Of a stretch of 64,000 nucleotides of DNA, positions 34,010 to 47,968 are shown piece by piece. The position numbers and the translations under genes are program-made. How positions within the stretch are numbered: the first letter of the stretch is position 1; each line of letters opens with the position of its first letter. The notes below the pieces were generated by a model. The model was not told where the DNA came from. It did not search any database and was given only the letters and a program-made list of their open reading frames with translations. This DNA comes from Rosa chinensis (taxonomy: Eukaryota > Streptophyta > Magnoliopsida > Rosales > Rosaceae). The stretch is taken from the NCBI RefSeq assembly GCF_002994745.2, contig NC_037088.1, forward strand, positions 1,555,001 through 1,619,000, read 5' to 3'.

Positions 34010-35654
34010 TTCCAAGCTAGGAATGTGTAATTCACAATATAGGTATTAAGGATGTGTTGCAGTTGGCAGTAGCCAATTGTTCTGATTTCTTCTGCCAATT
34101 TACAGTCTAAACTATGAATGGTCCTGCTTATGCAGTTTAGAAGTCATCCACATTACAAGCACAAAACGTTTAGATACATTGGGCATCAATACTGATTGAT
34201 GCATAACATAAGCTCATTTGGATTTGCCCGCATTCTTTTCTCTCGCATAATCCGAAGGACAACCATTTAATCTGCATACGATACATAAACCGAAGGACAA
34301 CCATTTTAATCTGTATACATACCCTGACATACAGAAGGATAATAAAGAGATGGATTCACAACATCAACATCAAGAGTTAACCTAGTAATGAAGAATCATA
34401 ATCTTGATGAATTTGGTCTACTTGTCGTTTTTGAAGTATTTGAGAAATTAAGCTATTAAGCTAATGAAAAATTAGGTTATAATTCACTGGAGCTATGTTA
34501 ATCAGTATAGATTATAAATTATCAAGAAAAATAGTCATCTGCAGCAGAACTTCATATTTCTTAGCTAGACAAGTCAGCAGTGCCTGATAATAGCGAGGGT
34601 AATTGAAGGTACAAAAGTTCAATGAAAATACCTAACATATTTGCCATTTGTTATATAAATTAGATTTGAGGAACAATTTATAGATTTATATATGGTGAAC
34701 TGGATTCACTAGAACATGATCAGAATAATTTACCACAACCTCTACTAACTACACATGTGGACTAAACTTCTCTATAAGATCAAAATTTCTTTGCAATTGC
34801 TGTACAAACTCCTGAGCTCCCTTCTTTATTCTGTGACCTGGCAATTCCTGCAAAACTTCAGATAGAGTAAAATTAGCCTGCTTTTAGTTTACTAATCGTG
34901 GAACACATGTTGACATGTTACTCACAGAAAAGTAAATTGAAAAAAATAAAGCACGCAAGAAAGAAATGAAAGTCCTCAGTACAACATTATACCCATACAT
35001 TACTGATAGTCATTGCTGATATAGTCACCAGTTCTCCTTAGTCTACCATTGCAAGGAGATAGTCTACCACTAATGTATTGGTACAACATTTTACTGAACG
35101 GAAACCAGAAAGAAGGATGACTGAAAAACTTAAAAAGTGGGTCCAAGTTCCAGAAGTTCACTCTTGCAACTGTTTAATAGACAACACCTCCCTAACACAG
35201 AAAATTCGGAAATTATATAACATAAATAAACTATTAGAATAGTTTATCCAGATCCCATTTCTAAGCCTGTCAAATATCAACTTCAGCTTCTTAGAGCTAG
35301 GGTCTACTCTTAAGTTTCATATTCATCCCACGTTCTCCATTTAGATAGATTCTCAAACAGATACCAAAATCATGTTTTTTTTTTATTAAAAAAAAAAACT
35401 TCTTTTCTAAGTAACACAGATTAAGGCATTAATTTTTTGACAAAACTTGCCCCTCATGCATAAATCTTATATATTTGGTTCACATAATCAGTAAGAAGGT
35501 ATCACAGCATAGCAAATTGCACAATAGAAAAACATTAAACTCACTAATATCATTACAACACAAAGCTCAACCACAAAGACTGCCCGGAAGTAGCAATAAG
35601 ATCCTTTACCTATATATGTGAAAGCCAAAAGCACATCATCAACCTCGGATCATC
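34010..35654. other. Intergenic / 3' region between convergent genes
   Basis: The Clot-type gene (+) and the cohesin gene (-) converge here. I saw no transposon ends. On the minus strand, 34,749-34,847 is a 33-codon open stretch preceded by a good acceptor (see the separate entry). The rest is AT-rich and non-coding. Confidence 0.5.
34749..34847 (-). other. Possible extra 3' exon below the cohesin gene
   Basis: After a pyrimidine-poor but valid GCAG acceptor, 99 bases read ELPGHRIKKGAQEFVQQL...SPHV and then a stop, with protein-like, amphipathic composition. A phase-0 start would be compatible with exon 12 of the cohesin gene, which ends on a codon boundary. It could be an alternative terminal exon, part of the 3' UTR, or a relic of another gene. 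Confidence 0.3.
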
Positions 35655-38600
35655 TTAGATTTGAGCCTTTGAGAGGGTTTGAGTCAACTTCAAACTAATG
35701 TCACCATAAGGGACTTCTTGTTTTACATCAATAAGATCATAACTCTTCAAGACCTGAAATATACCAGGAATAATTACATTTACTAATAATAACAGATGGC
35801 AAAAGTTTATGAGAACAATTACATACAAACACCTACTTAAACAGGCAGCAAAAGTTTTGCTTGTTTACAAGGTATAAAAGGAACAAGCAACTAACCAATT
35901 TAACAAAAGATTGAGCATCCAACAAGTTGCGTTTTTTTTTTTTTTATAAAAAAAAGGCAGAAAACAATTTTCTAAATAGGGACCAAGACTTGGAAAGGAA
36001 AATGATAATTATTAAATACTTATGCCTTGAGGAAACAAGTTGGAAACTTTGGCTGCTAAGCCATAAACTGTTAAAAGTGACTCTTACCATTTATTACAGA
36101 AAACAGATAGGAAACTCAAACTAATAGCTTAATTAACACCAAGCATATCAAATGGCTGAAAAGGATAAGAAAAACAGACTGAGATAGCGAAATCATACAG
36201 AAAGTTTTGTTTCCTCAAGGCATAAATATTTGATAATTATCAAGTATCCCGAATTGTATGCATACTTCATTTCAACGATCAGTGATATACAGTGGGCATG
36301 CTACACCACAAAACTTCAAGTAATTTTTATCAATTTACTTTCCGACCAAGACAATGCGAAAGAGAGCACATTTCTTTTACCATATTTAAACCACATGATG
36401 CAGCATAGAAATCATTTATCCAACAATATGTTGTCCATTGTTTAAATGCCACTTCATGCAATACGAAAAAATTTAGTCAATTTGCATTATCCTGCTGATA
36501 AAGAATTTGTTCAAAACATTTCTTTTTTGCCCTTATTTTATTCAAAGCAATAGCCTAAAAGAGATGTCGGAGAAAAATTACCAGTGTTTCAAAGAACATT
36601 CGAGCACATAGCTTTCTTCTTTTTCCTTCTAAAATTTTGTTCAAGCTGAGATCACTGGATAGGTCTTCTGGAGATTGGCTTTTCAAATATTGAGCTACAG
36701 CCCTGCACAGAAAATGAGAAAAAAACAATAAAATATGAAGGTAACTAGATACTGAGAATACAAACATACCGTGACAAACATCAAAGCATCCTTTACAAAT
36801 AAAGAGAGAAAGGATAGAAAGAGAAGGACCTGGTTCTGACCGACAATGAATCAACTCCTTCTGTCCCTTGAGAACCTGGTATAAGCATAGATACATCATC
36901 CAAACAGTGGATGTAAAAGTAGAGAAAAACATGAATGAAAGTAATATACAAGTTATAGTTCAATCAATGATAAATACACAGATGAAATAAACATTTTTCA
37001 GTTACCAGCTGGTGTACGATCATCTGCTTCCAGAAACCAAAGATCCTACAATAAAACATTTCAGCAAGTTAGACAACTGTGTCATAGTTAACTAGTGCGC
37101 ATATCACATTATTCATTTCATATCATAAAACATTATTCATTTCGTATCATATTATACATCACATTTATTTACCACATCATATAGTATTGTGTTAACTAGT
37201 GCGCTTACCACATTATTTCTTATATGTTTCACCCATTGATATTATAACTTGTACTGTAATTTTTGTCCTTCAATAGCCTATCAAGTGTATTGTATAAAGT
37301 ACGACTACACACATAAAAGAAACTAAATTTTTGAAATTAACTAGATAGAAAGGTAAGCTTCAAGCTTCAAAGAGTATGGCATGTTCTTAATAAACATAGC
37401 TCAGTCAAGGCTCATTCAAGCATTATAAATCTCAAAAGAGTGAGTTGTGCACAATTTTTTCTTCTTCCTTTTAATAGGGAAAGAGTGAGCTGTACTTGGT
37501 ACATCAAGCTGATTGCATCATGTTGGAACAAGCCTCGGGTTCTTTTTAAAAAGCCTCTAATATTATACTGGGCCTTACATCAAGGGAATCCAAAATCTAG
37601 TGCCTCACATAAACATAAAAGATAAACTGAGGTATGCATTTTTCAACAAAAGAACCAAATTGTAAAATGAAAAGCAGAAGGAATGTAAAGGATAAACACA
37701 ATTCACATAAAAACACATATACAACCAAATACTTAAAACTTACTTCTGCTTCTGCAGTCATTGACTCAGGGTTATGTGAAGGACCAGTGTAATCAGGGTG
37801 TACCCCACCCTCTCCTAACATTGTCAGTGTTCCAAATTCAGATCCAGCTGACACTTGTAAATCTGGTGTCTGCAGTATTTGAGTTCCGGTATTTATTTCC
37901 AATGAATGAACTGAAGCTGATCCCACTTTTGGTGATGGGGCAGGAGTAAAGTCATCTATCATCAGAGAATGCTTGATTGTAGGCGAATCGGGTAAAACCC
38001 CATCATGTTCGACACCTCTAAATTGTTCAGCGTCTTGGCCAGACCCAGTTGCAGGAGAAGAAGGGGATTGTAGACCCTTCACTGGCGAAGATTCATTGGC
38101 AGGGACAGAGTCTCCAACCCTGTGCTCTAGGGAGACATCAATTGTAAGAGGAGAGAAAGGAGGAAGAGGAGACACCACAGCCCCATCTTCTGAGACCACT
38201 TCGGTTGTGGGAGAAGGAGACGTTGGCCTAGGGTCTGGAAGAGCTTCCTCAAACAAATGGGATTTTGTAGATATGTATGTTTTGTCGTAAATGTTACTAA
38301 GATCAGAGCACAACCCTGCAGACAGACACAGATTCTCATAAAATAAGCTCATTACTTTGGAAGACAAGCAGCAAGAGAAAACTGGTGAAGGAAATGACAG
38401 CTTAATTACTGGTTAATGAAGGCTGAAGGAACACTTGTTCCTTTCTTAAAACGTTTTTCAACTTCCAAATACCCAATGCAGAGGACGGAAGTTTCTTCCT
38501 TTTGCGGATTATATCACTGGCATCTTTAAGTCTCTTCCCAATAAACCTACAATTCACAACCTTGTCTCAGTAACCAATACCAGAAGAAAGTGGTCCTATA

Positions 38601-40711
38601 AGAATAATATCTGTAGTCTGTAGTCATACTTATTAGATAATACAACAGGATCATCAAAGTACTGCTTTTTTCTTTTCCTTGGTCTTGGCTGCTCAATAAG
38701 TGGCTGTTCAAGAGGTGGCTGTTCAATACGAGGTGTTGATTGGATTGCTGCAACAACAAGAGAAAAATTAAAAGGCAAGATAAAGTTGGGGATTTTTATT
38801 TTTACATCTAAAGCATATGATAAAATAGAGATGGTAATGCAACCGCACCAACTGAAACAGATGTATTAATATGCTGTCGGCCCTCTGACAAAGAAGCAAC
38901 AGAAGCTGGTGTTTCTGAACTTGGCTGGACCGCTGGAGATGGCCCAACAGAATGTATACTTCCTTCCATAATTGGAGAAAGAATGGCTTTCTCATTTGTT
39001 GGTGGGTCATGTTGTTCAGTAACATCATTCCTATGACTGGAAGAAAATGGAAAGGTTTCTGAGCTAATATCAGAAACTGCATTGCGTTGAGCTTCTATTT
39101 CTGGAACATTTTCAGGGGAACTGTAGTCTCTATGACTCAAATTAAGAATTTCTGTAGGCTGACTGGGTCCAGGATCTTGACATCCAAAATCCTTCTGAGT
39201 CTCCTTTTCTGGACAGTCTGGAAGGGTAAAATCATCGCTAGGCCTCCGTTGTTCGTCTGTCGGACTAGGAACACCAGAAATTCCTTGAGAACCTTGAAGG
39301 TTTACCTCGTCATTATGTGTTGTTCGTTCATCTGTCAGATTGACCGGACTATGAGTACCCTGTTCCGGATGTGGGGGGATGGTGCTGTAACCATGGAAAC
39401 ATAATAACTTATCATACTGCTTTCTGAAATAAGAATTTAAAAGCATTACGTTGATAATTCAAAGTTCATTAGGAAGCATACTCCACATCCATAGGGGTAA
39501 CATGTGAACCAAAATCCTCCATTTGATGCGATAGATCCTCCATCCGGATATCCTAAAAAGATTAAAGGTTTCAATCAGTAATATTGCATTTCCAATACCT
39601 TAGGATTGGAACATTACTATAAAAGAGAGCAAATACAAAAATAAAAAAAAAGATACCTCATCAAAAGTTATAGCAACATAAGGGTTTGTTGCAATGGGAA
39701 ATTGTTCTGTGATATGAAATTAAAATATGTTAAGACTTGCATCAAAAGAGGAAGCATAGATAAAGACATAAGAAGAAGTAAGATGAATATTTCAAAAAGA
39801 AATTCACTTCAATAACCTGTTAACGTGATGTCCTCCTGATTCCCTAGATGATCATTGTGAGCCCTGAGGAAACAAAATCACTTGATCATAAATTGTTTGG
39901 AAAAAAAATATATAGAGCTGAAAGATGGACAATTGAGAATATTACCCGTCATAATCAAAGTCGGGACCGCAATCCAAAGCATCAAGGCATAATGTTTCAG
40001 GCAAAGTGATAGACTGAAGCGGTGCTTGCATTGCGTTCTCTGGCAAGCTCAAGTCTATAGAAGCAAAGGCCTTTTTGAGGCCATTCAATACAACGTTACA
40101 GTCCTGGTGAAGATACTCGACTTTCTTTGAGTAAATCCGAACAACCCCTAGTAGAAGGTGCCCCGACATTCTGAGTGCAATAGGAACCTCGGGAAACATG
40201 ATGCGATCTAATAACCAATTCATTGGGAAAATTGTTAGCTAATCACTCTTAAACATTTAACTTTCTACGCAAATCAAATGAATATGAGAAATCAATCTAC
40301 CAACAAATGACTGAAAAAGCATTCTGCAATGGAGCCTAGAAAGTGATGAAAAACCAAACCAAACTCAGAATGATTGGTTGTGAAGCGAAGATAAGTAGCA
40401 ATGTTATTGGATGTATAGGAAAATTGAAACCAGCGATTGGAGAGAGAGATAGAGAACACCAAAACCATACCGAAATAAAATTGGGCAATTGGAATAGTCT
40501 AAAACTAAAAAGAGTATTCTTGGATGGATGAAATATAAAGATCTAAAGAGAAAGCAGGAAACTTGGAAGCAAAATTCGGAAACTGACCGACGGTGGAGGG
40601 GATGTCGGTGGCGGCGTAATGGGACTTCTTGAGTCTGTGCTGCAGATGGGCAGCGCACCATACGGTTCCCAATGGGCCCTTCCGAGCCAAGATTGTGTGC
40701 GAGTAGAACAT
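35655..40711 (-). CDS. SYN3: Cohesin kleisin RAD21/SCC1, SYN3 (RAD21.2) type, 740 aa
   Basis: Thirteen exons on the minus strand: 40,588-40,711; 39,946-40,207; 39,817-39,863; 39,657-39,706; 39,482-39,552; 38,849-39,384; 38,630-38,747; 38,410-38,546; 37,744-38,315; 37,006-37,045; 36,830-36,875; 36,582-36,702; 35,655-35,753. All introns are GT-AG and the phases close to 740 codons. Residues 1-115 form the Rad21/Rec8 N-terminal domain that binds SMC3 (start MFYSHTILARKGPLGTVWCA; GVVRIYSKKVEYL near 65). The long middle is acidic and Ser/Pro-rich, with a basic PRPRKRKKQYF patch near 385. Residues 670-740 form the C-terminal winged helix that binds SMC1 (SLNKILEGKRRKLCARMFFETL). The protein closes the cohesin ring on chromatin. 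The N-terminal wording and 'ITLT...PYVAITFDE' resemble Arabidopsis SYN3 more than SYN1, SYN2 or SYN4. The weakest junction is the donor of exon 6 (TTG/GTGCGG), chosen because reading on meets a stop. A (CT)n tract sits in the 5' leader. Confidence 0.9.
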
Positions 40712-40733
40712 TCTTCCTTGCTTGCTTTGCTTG

Positions 40734-40734
<1 letters not shown>

Positions 40735-40769
<35 letters not shown>
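40735..40769. repeat. (CT)n microsatellite in the cohesin 5' leader
   Basis: About 17 CT units lie 25-60 bases upstream of the ATG at 40,711. On the minus strand this is (GA)n, a common feature of plant leader or promoter regions. Confidence 0.9.
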
Positions 40770-40771
<2 letters not shown>

Positions 40772-40799
40772 AATTGAAACCGCAGCAGCAGCGGTTTGG

Positions 40800-42440
40800 G
40801 TTATAAGAGTTTTCCCCTTATGGAGAGATAAAGGGGTTTTAGGGTTATTGCCAAAAATTAAATACGCCGATTCAATTGGGGGGCGGGAAATATGAAACGT
40901 GCCGCCATTTTTTGGATTTACCAATACCCCACTCTTTTCTCCGGAATTACCTGCTCATGCCATTTATTTAGAGACTTTATTTGGGGATGGGAGGGGGCTT
41001 ATATGTCAATTTCAAAACAAATTTATGGTTTTTGGAGACTTTTTAGAGAATTAATCGTATTGAATCTTGGATTATGTTACGAGCCAGCCCATAATTTAAG
41101 GCCCTTAATCCCCGTCTGACAGAAAATATGAGGGGTTTGAGAGTGAGAAGAACTCCAATGGGTGTGGGTGTAGAACAGAACAAAACTCCCTCAAGCGGGA
41201 TGTCGTTGAAACTTGAAACACAACAAAATGAGTCTTAGGAATTAGGATAGTAACCTATAGTTTCATGAGATTTTTCAACCGTGCAGTTTCATGCATCCAC
41301 TTTCCTCGAAGCCTATGAGTAATGTTGTAATTGAAGGCATTCCATCAGCAAATACACAAGCGATCCCCAATTGCTTGTTGAAAATTACTACCAACTTCTT
41401 AAATCACTATTAAACCATCACGGGCGTACAACTCATGTATTTCTAGCTCACAATGAAGACAAACATTTTGCAAACAATCACCAAATGAGTAGCCCTTCCC
41501 TTCCATCAAATGCTTATTCAAAGGAACCAGCTGCCAAGTCCATGCTTTAATTAGTACCTAAATAAAAAGACTATGAGATACCTTTCGCTGTTCCTTCAAA
41601 AAAGAGAGAGACGGAGTCGAACCAAACATTTGCCAACTAACAGAGCTAGCTGGTTTGCTTTGTTATTCTTTTCTGTTGTTGAGCACGTGTGTGAATGTTC
41701 TTAATTGTAAGAGGTAATTGTCAGTGTTTGATAACCGGGCTAGTAGAATTTGTGTTCTGTATGAAGTTAAGGTGAACATTATATATTCTCCAAGTCAATT
41801 TTCCTAGATAAATAAGCCAGTAACCAAAACACCAGCAAGTTTCCTATTGTTTTGATCATTCTGTCTTTTCAAAATGCTGTGAACTGGCCAGCTATTAATA
41901 ATCAAAAACCCTAGCTACTGGTTCATAGCTACTGACGTAGAATAATTTTCCAAATAAGGTGTGGTAATATTGAGGAAAGAAGCATACTAGCAGAAAGCGG
42001 AATCAAAATGCAGTTCATCTCCATTTTACCGACAATGGTCATCTGAGAACCTATTAAATTTATCTAGTAGCCACAGTTGATATCTCAACGAATTCAATCA
42101 TAAAGCTTGACAAGACTAACTGACTACAAATGATGATAAGTGATGCTTTAGAATCAAGACAATTAATTCAGTCAAAGTGAAGCTTGGACAGCACCAAATC
42201 TAACTAGCTCATTAACATCAGCTTCTACCACAAATGATAGCTTCAACTTGAAGGCACCAGTATTTCAGATCATGTGTTCTATTAACTGTCGGCTTATACG
42301 AGGATAGACTACAAAACCTCATGCCAGAACCATAAGAAGAGAAAATACTTTTGACTTTTGTTCTACATAGAAATGGTCTGTCCCAATTTTTGATACAATA
42401 GATACAATACAAACTCTCCAAACCCAAAATGTTCTGCCAG
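40800..42440. other. Intergenic: cohesin promoter and 3' flank of PSRP2
   Basis: GGCCC-type motifs near 41,085-41,115 ('gcccataatttaaggccctt') could serve the cohesin promoter. No further gene, transposon terminus or RNA gene was recognised down to the last PSRP2 exon. Confidence 0.45.
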
Positions 42441-42444
42441 TTCA

Positions 42445-44318
42445 CTATGCCTTGTTGACGCGAATTCTTTGGCCTTCAAAAAACTGCAGTGAACAAGATG
42501 TAGTAGAATAAATACTCACAGCATAACCAAAGTGGGTAGCAACTAATTCAGTAAGGAAACAAGTGCTCACATAGCTCCAATTATTCACAATAAAGCAGCA
42601 ACCCATATCCATGCCAATGAAAACATAACCACCATAGATTATGACTACAATGTGAAAATCAGAAGGATGCAAACACAAGGAAGCATGCATCATGTCGAAT
42701 GAGAACGGGTATTGTGCTTTGTACTACATATTGCTACAAAACAATTAGCAGGAAACTATGCAGATAAGAGGAGAACTAATGATGAAATTCCAAGCACATG
42801 CAAATTCGAAAAGAAGGCCAGTAATTCTCTCTTTGTTCATTGAATGGAATCATTGCCTTGGTAGTATGAGAAAAACACAAGAGGGATATCGATGAGCCTA
42901 CAAAGTAACAGTAAAACTAAGTTAGATAAATGGGTGAACCTATATGTGTGTATGTATGCAGGGAACGGTTCTACAGCGGACTTGCACACTTTGCAATATT
43001 GCTGTTTCACTGTTCGATTCATTTACACGTACCTATATCCATGACTGACTGCAATTACATTTTCAACAAAGGTCATATGTTTATATCTTGTATAATCAGA
43101 AGTGCATGAAAACTTTAAAAACATATAAAAGAAAGGAATAAAGAACAAACTATGGTCAAGAATACTCAAGGGAAGATCCACACACACACACGTGTGTGCA
43201 AGTGTGTGTATGCCTATATAGTTAGATTCACCAATTCCTCTAAAGCATGACACAGAAGCTAAAACTTACAGTGCTGTTGAAAGATGAGATGGCAGCTTCT
43301 ACATCCTCCTCTGATGAGAAAGAGACAAACCCAAATCCACTAGATTTTGAGGTTCCTGGAACCCGGGAGACCTTTGCACTAAGAACTTTTGCTTTTTCAG
43401 CGAAAAGCTTTTGGAGTGTATCTGTAGTTACTCCCTTTCCAAGATTTCCAACATAAACTTTGTGGGGGCTGTCGACAAATTGGGACTCTTCTGCCTGGAC
43501 AAGTGATAAATCTGGTTGTAGAAGGGGTTTCTCGGTTATGTTTACCTTGATCTCGCGTCCTCCAACCTCCTGTATTAACAAGGAGATGGAAGCATACAAT
43601 ATGTCATCAATCAGTCTTTAACAGTGTTTATCAATAGAAACCTACGAATCTCAGAAACACTTACAGTTCCATTCAACTTCTCAACTATGGTATTTGCATC
43701 TTCAACAGTCTTTGCTGTAACAAATGCAAACCGGCGACTTCTTCCGGAGTACTTATCATACATCACCTATGACCAAAACAAAGGGAAAAAAAGTCAGTTT
43801 CTCATTCTCTTTTTACAATAAAGAAAGCAAACTCAAACTGAAAAGACATTCTATATATCGAAGGAAACAAATCCTCCTGTGTACTTGAGCAATACATATC
43901 TCCTAAGTCCCAACTTGGATTTTAAGATAGCAACCTCTTGAAATTATAAGCATTTAACATGTTTCAGCTACAGTTCGCTAGTTTAGGTAAATGTAAGCAG
44001 AGAAGCAATGAGATGAGGTACCTCAGCCTTCTCAACAGCACCATGTTCTTCAACAATTTTGGTAAGCTCGGCATTATCCACAGTCCTGGGAATGTTGCCG
44101 ATGTAGACTCTCATGGCGGCCTTGGAAGACGGGTCGGCGGCGACTTCTTCGGCAACAGCATACAGCCTCTGCGAGTCTCTGGAGGTCAGCTTCAGATAAG
44201 AGCCCTGAAACGGTGTCGCTTTCAGGATTTGGAGGGACAGCTTCGGTGAGGCGTTGATGGGTTTTTTTGGGTGGTGAAGGAGATTGGGTGATGAGAAAAG
44301 TGATGAGATTGTCGCCAT
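42445..44318 (-). CDS. PSRP2: Plastid RNA-binding protein PSRP2-like (two RRM domains), 245 aa
   Basis: Four exons: 44,022-44,318; 43,665-43,766; 43,270-43,569; 42,445-42,483, all with GT-AG introns. Exons 1 to 3 hold whole codons. Residues 1-55 look like a chloroplast transit peptide (MATISSLFSSPNLLHHPKKP, Ser/Lys/Leu-rich, few acids). RRM1 spans about 70-147, with RNP2 VYIGNI (71-76) and RNP1 RRFAFVTA (110-117). RRM2 spans about 170-245, with RNP2 VYVGNL (171-176) and RNP1 SGFGFVSF (210-217). The protein ends GQRIRVNKA. The layout and length match plastid-specific ribosomal protein 2 / cpRNP-type proteins, which bind chloroplast RNA and associate with the 30S subunit. The last exon is only 12 codons plus stop after a 786-bp intron and is supported by the conserved C-terminus. 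A related cpRNP is the main alternative. Confidence 0.9.
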
Positions 44319-44419
44319 TTCTAACCAGAATTAGATGAACGCAAAGGTTTTAGAGCAGAGGGGAGAGTGAGAGTCTCGGAGGCATTATCTCATTATCTAA
44401 AAGGAAAAGCATCTCACCC

Positions 44420-45480
44420 GCGGGTGACGACCGCTTTTTATTTTTTACTATTTTTAGTCGTAGCCAAATTACCCCTTCTACTGTTTTTTCATGTAAGTGT
44501 GTGTCGATTTACTTCTTCTTTTTTTTTTCTTGTTTTTTAGAAAAATAGACAATATATTAATACACGAAATTACAAAAACGGAGATGACACTGAAAATCCG
44601 AACTACTTCAAGTAGAGAAGATGACTCACTCATACCCTTAAAATAGAACCAGTGATTACAGACACCATGAGCCGATAGAGGCTCAACTGTAACCTACATA
44701 CAAACAACCTACCCTAGGAGTGTCGATACATACTTATAGCCAACCTCAAGAAGAGAGTAGCCCCTTCCGGCACCATATACCAAAATCGCCAGTATACGTG
44801 TAAAGGCGTCTTCCCATTACATTGACAACAAGAAAACATTGAAATTAGGAAAGCAACTAGTTCATGCATGGAGATGACACCAGAACAATGGCACAACCTT
44901 TAGACCTAACCCAATAACCCTCGCTCTAAGGGGTAGGGACTGATGAACCCTAAACACTTAAAAATCAAAATTAAACCCTAAAAAGAAACGATAACAAGTC
45001 GCCGCGAATCACCTCTCTTCACGAATGAGTCGACAATAGACCATGAACAGTGAGCACGGGAGATTCGGACCAGATCCAAAACCACAACAGTAATCCAATT
45101 TTTTCCCTGTCATTCCGCCAAACCCATCGAGACCATAAACCAGCCCCCATTACACAGGAGCATCACAGTGATAGCTCAAAAACCACCCAAGCAATCGCTT
45201 TGAACCACCGCCCCAGACTGCCGCCCTTCAAAATCAGAAAACCCATGGCACTTGGAATCCCCAAGCTCGGCCTCCGAGCAACCTGACGAATAACCTGAGA
45301 GTCCAAACTATCGAACTACTAGAGAAACAAATCAGCCCGTCCGACCGCACCATAGCCACATCGAGGCCAAAAGCCAACTCCAACGTAGAGGAGTGGTCGG
45401 ACAAGCGGAGAAACCAAGTTGTTAACTGCCTATTTCCTGTTTCCTGTTTTTGCAGAGCAAAAGAAAGAGAAAAGAGACTC
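44420..45480 (-). mobile_element. Probable LINE-type retroposon or retrotranscript, minus strand
   Basis: On the minus strand the segment begins GC-rich (near 45,470), lacks a long frame, and ends '...cgtgtattaatatattgt' followed by an A-rich tail (plus-strand poly-T at 44,519-44,530). This is the usual pattern of a degraded L1-type 3' end. Boundaries are approximate, and short frames inside have no recognised domain. Confidence 0.4.
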
Positions 45481-45499
45481 GTTCGTTATTGTCATAATC

Positions 45500-45925
45500 G
45501 AAGAAACTTTTAAAGTATATATTTTTAATATATGATCTATTACTCACTATCAATTTACATTCTGACATTTTAGTTTTGATAAATTGCTAAGTTATCCCAT
45601 ATCATTTTCAATTTAACATTTATTTTTCTGTAATTTCATCTAAATTTATAATAAAACTCAACGTGAAATTATTGTGATAAAATATTCAAAAGACATGTCT
45701 AAGCAACTTATTAGAAGTGAAAAACATCAAAATGCATTGATGTATTGTAGCATGTGAGTTAAACTTGACGACAAATTTAGACGAAATTACATAAAACTTA
45801 ACCTCAAGTTGACAATAGGAGGTAAATTGACAGGGATTGAAAAAGTAACGGTGCAAGCGATCGAAATTGAAAAATCATGAGGTAAATTGACGAACATGGG
45901 AAAAAGGGGCCGAGAGGCCGTTTAA
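45500..45925. other. AT-rich intergenic stretch
   Basis: No gene was seen. The words 'ggtaaattgac' and 'aaattacataaaacttaa' recur (45,620-45,890), partly inverted, which suggests remains of a small long-TIR DNA element. No target duplication could be read. Confidence 0.35.
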
Positions 45926-45933
45926 TGCATAAA

Positions 45934-46001
45934 TGGGCCGCTAACCTAAGGCCCGGTTGGTCCGCAGCATATATATATAAGTGGTAGTTTGCCTAGGGTT
46001 T
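45934..46001 (+). promoter_or_regulatory. Ribosomal-protein promoter: site II, TATA and telo box
   Basis: TGGGCC (45,934-45,939) is a site II motif bound by TCP factors. A TATA-like 'catatatatataag' lies at 45,968-45,981. TAGGGTTT (45,994-46,001) is a telo box. The combination is characteristic of plant ribosomal-protein genes and lies 50-120 bp before the ATG at 46,054. Confidence 0.75.
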
Positions 46002-46053
46002 TGTTCGGCCGAAGCATTTTCATTTAGAGAAGGAGAGGCAGTGTGATCTCGCG

Positions 46054-47517
<1,464 letters not shown>

Positions 47518-47519
47518 AG

Positions 47520-47968
47520 AAGAAGTTGGAAGTATTAGGATTTGCCTTTCTTTCCTACATTTTTTCTAGTTTTGTTTGAACTTGGTGTCAGTGCTTGTAC
47601 TCTATAAAGTTTTGTTGACATTTAAATATCTAATCAGATGTTTTTGGTCATGCATTTGAAGTTAATCATATAAGTCTTGCTTTTTTTTTCGTTTTTTCTT
47701 TTAAAGTTTTGATACAATATATGCATTTGAACTTGATGCGAGATGGATAATATAATCACGTTGGAACAAATAGATCAAGCTTACTCTGATGGTTTTCTAT
47801 CTGAATAAATCTGATGTCCAAGAACAATCTACAAAATCATCTTGAATTGTTTATTGTGGTGTACTCCTGGTACAAAAGAAATTTAAACACAATTTATTAA
47901 AAAACAAGCTCCAGTAAGGTGGGTTAACAAAGAACATAAGGAACTGTAAGTTTTTCCAGTGATTAGTT
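47520..47968. other. Convergent 3' region between RPL6 and the MCTP gene
   Basis: The two genes converge with 451 bases between stop codons. I saw no repeat or further gene. Confidence 0.5.

Noticed and set aside
36555..36932. A separate 125-codon minus-strand protein
   Set aside because: It runs through cohesin exons 11 and 12 and the introns between them in mixed frames; the spliced reading gives the known C-terminal domain.
37597..38367. A separate 256-codon gene on the minus strand
   Set aside because: It is exon 9 of the cohesin gene (37,744-38,315) plus intron read-through on both sides.
40505..40924. Minus-strand 139-codon frame starting upstream of the cohesin ATG
   Set aside because: It runs in frame through the (GA)n leader into the cohesin start, but the conserved kleisin N-terminus begins at 40,711. 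The upstream part is leader, and the downstream part is intron 1.
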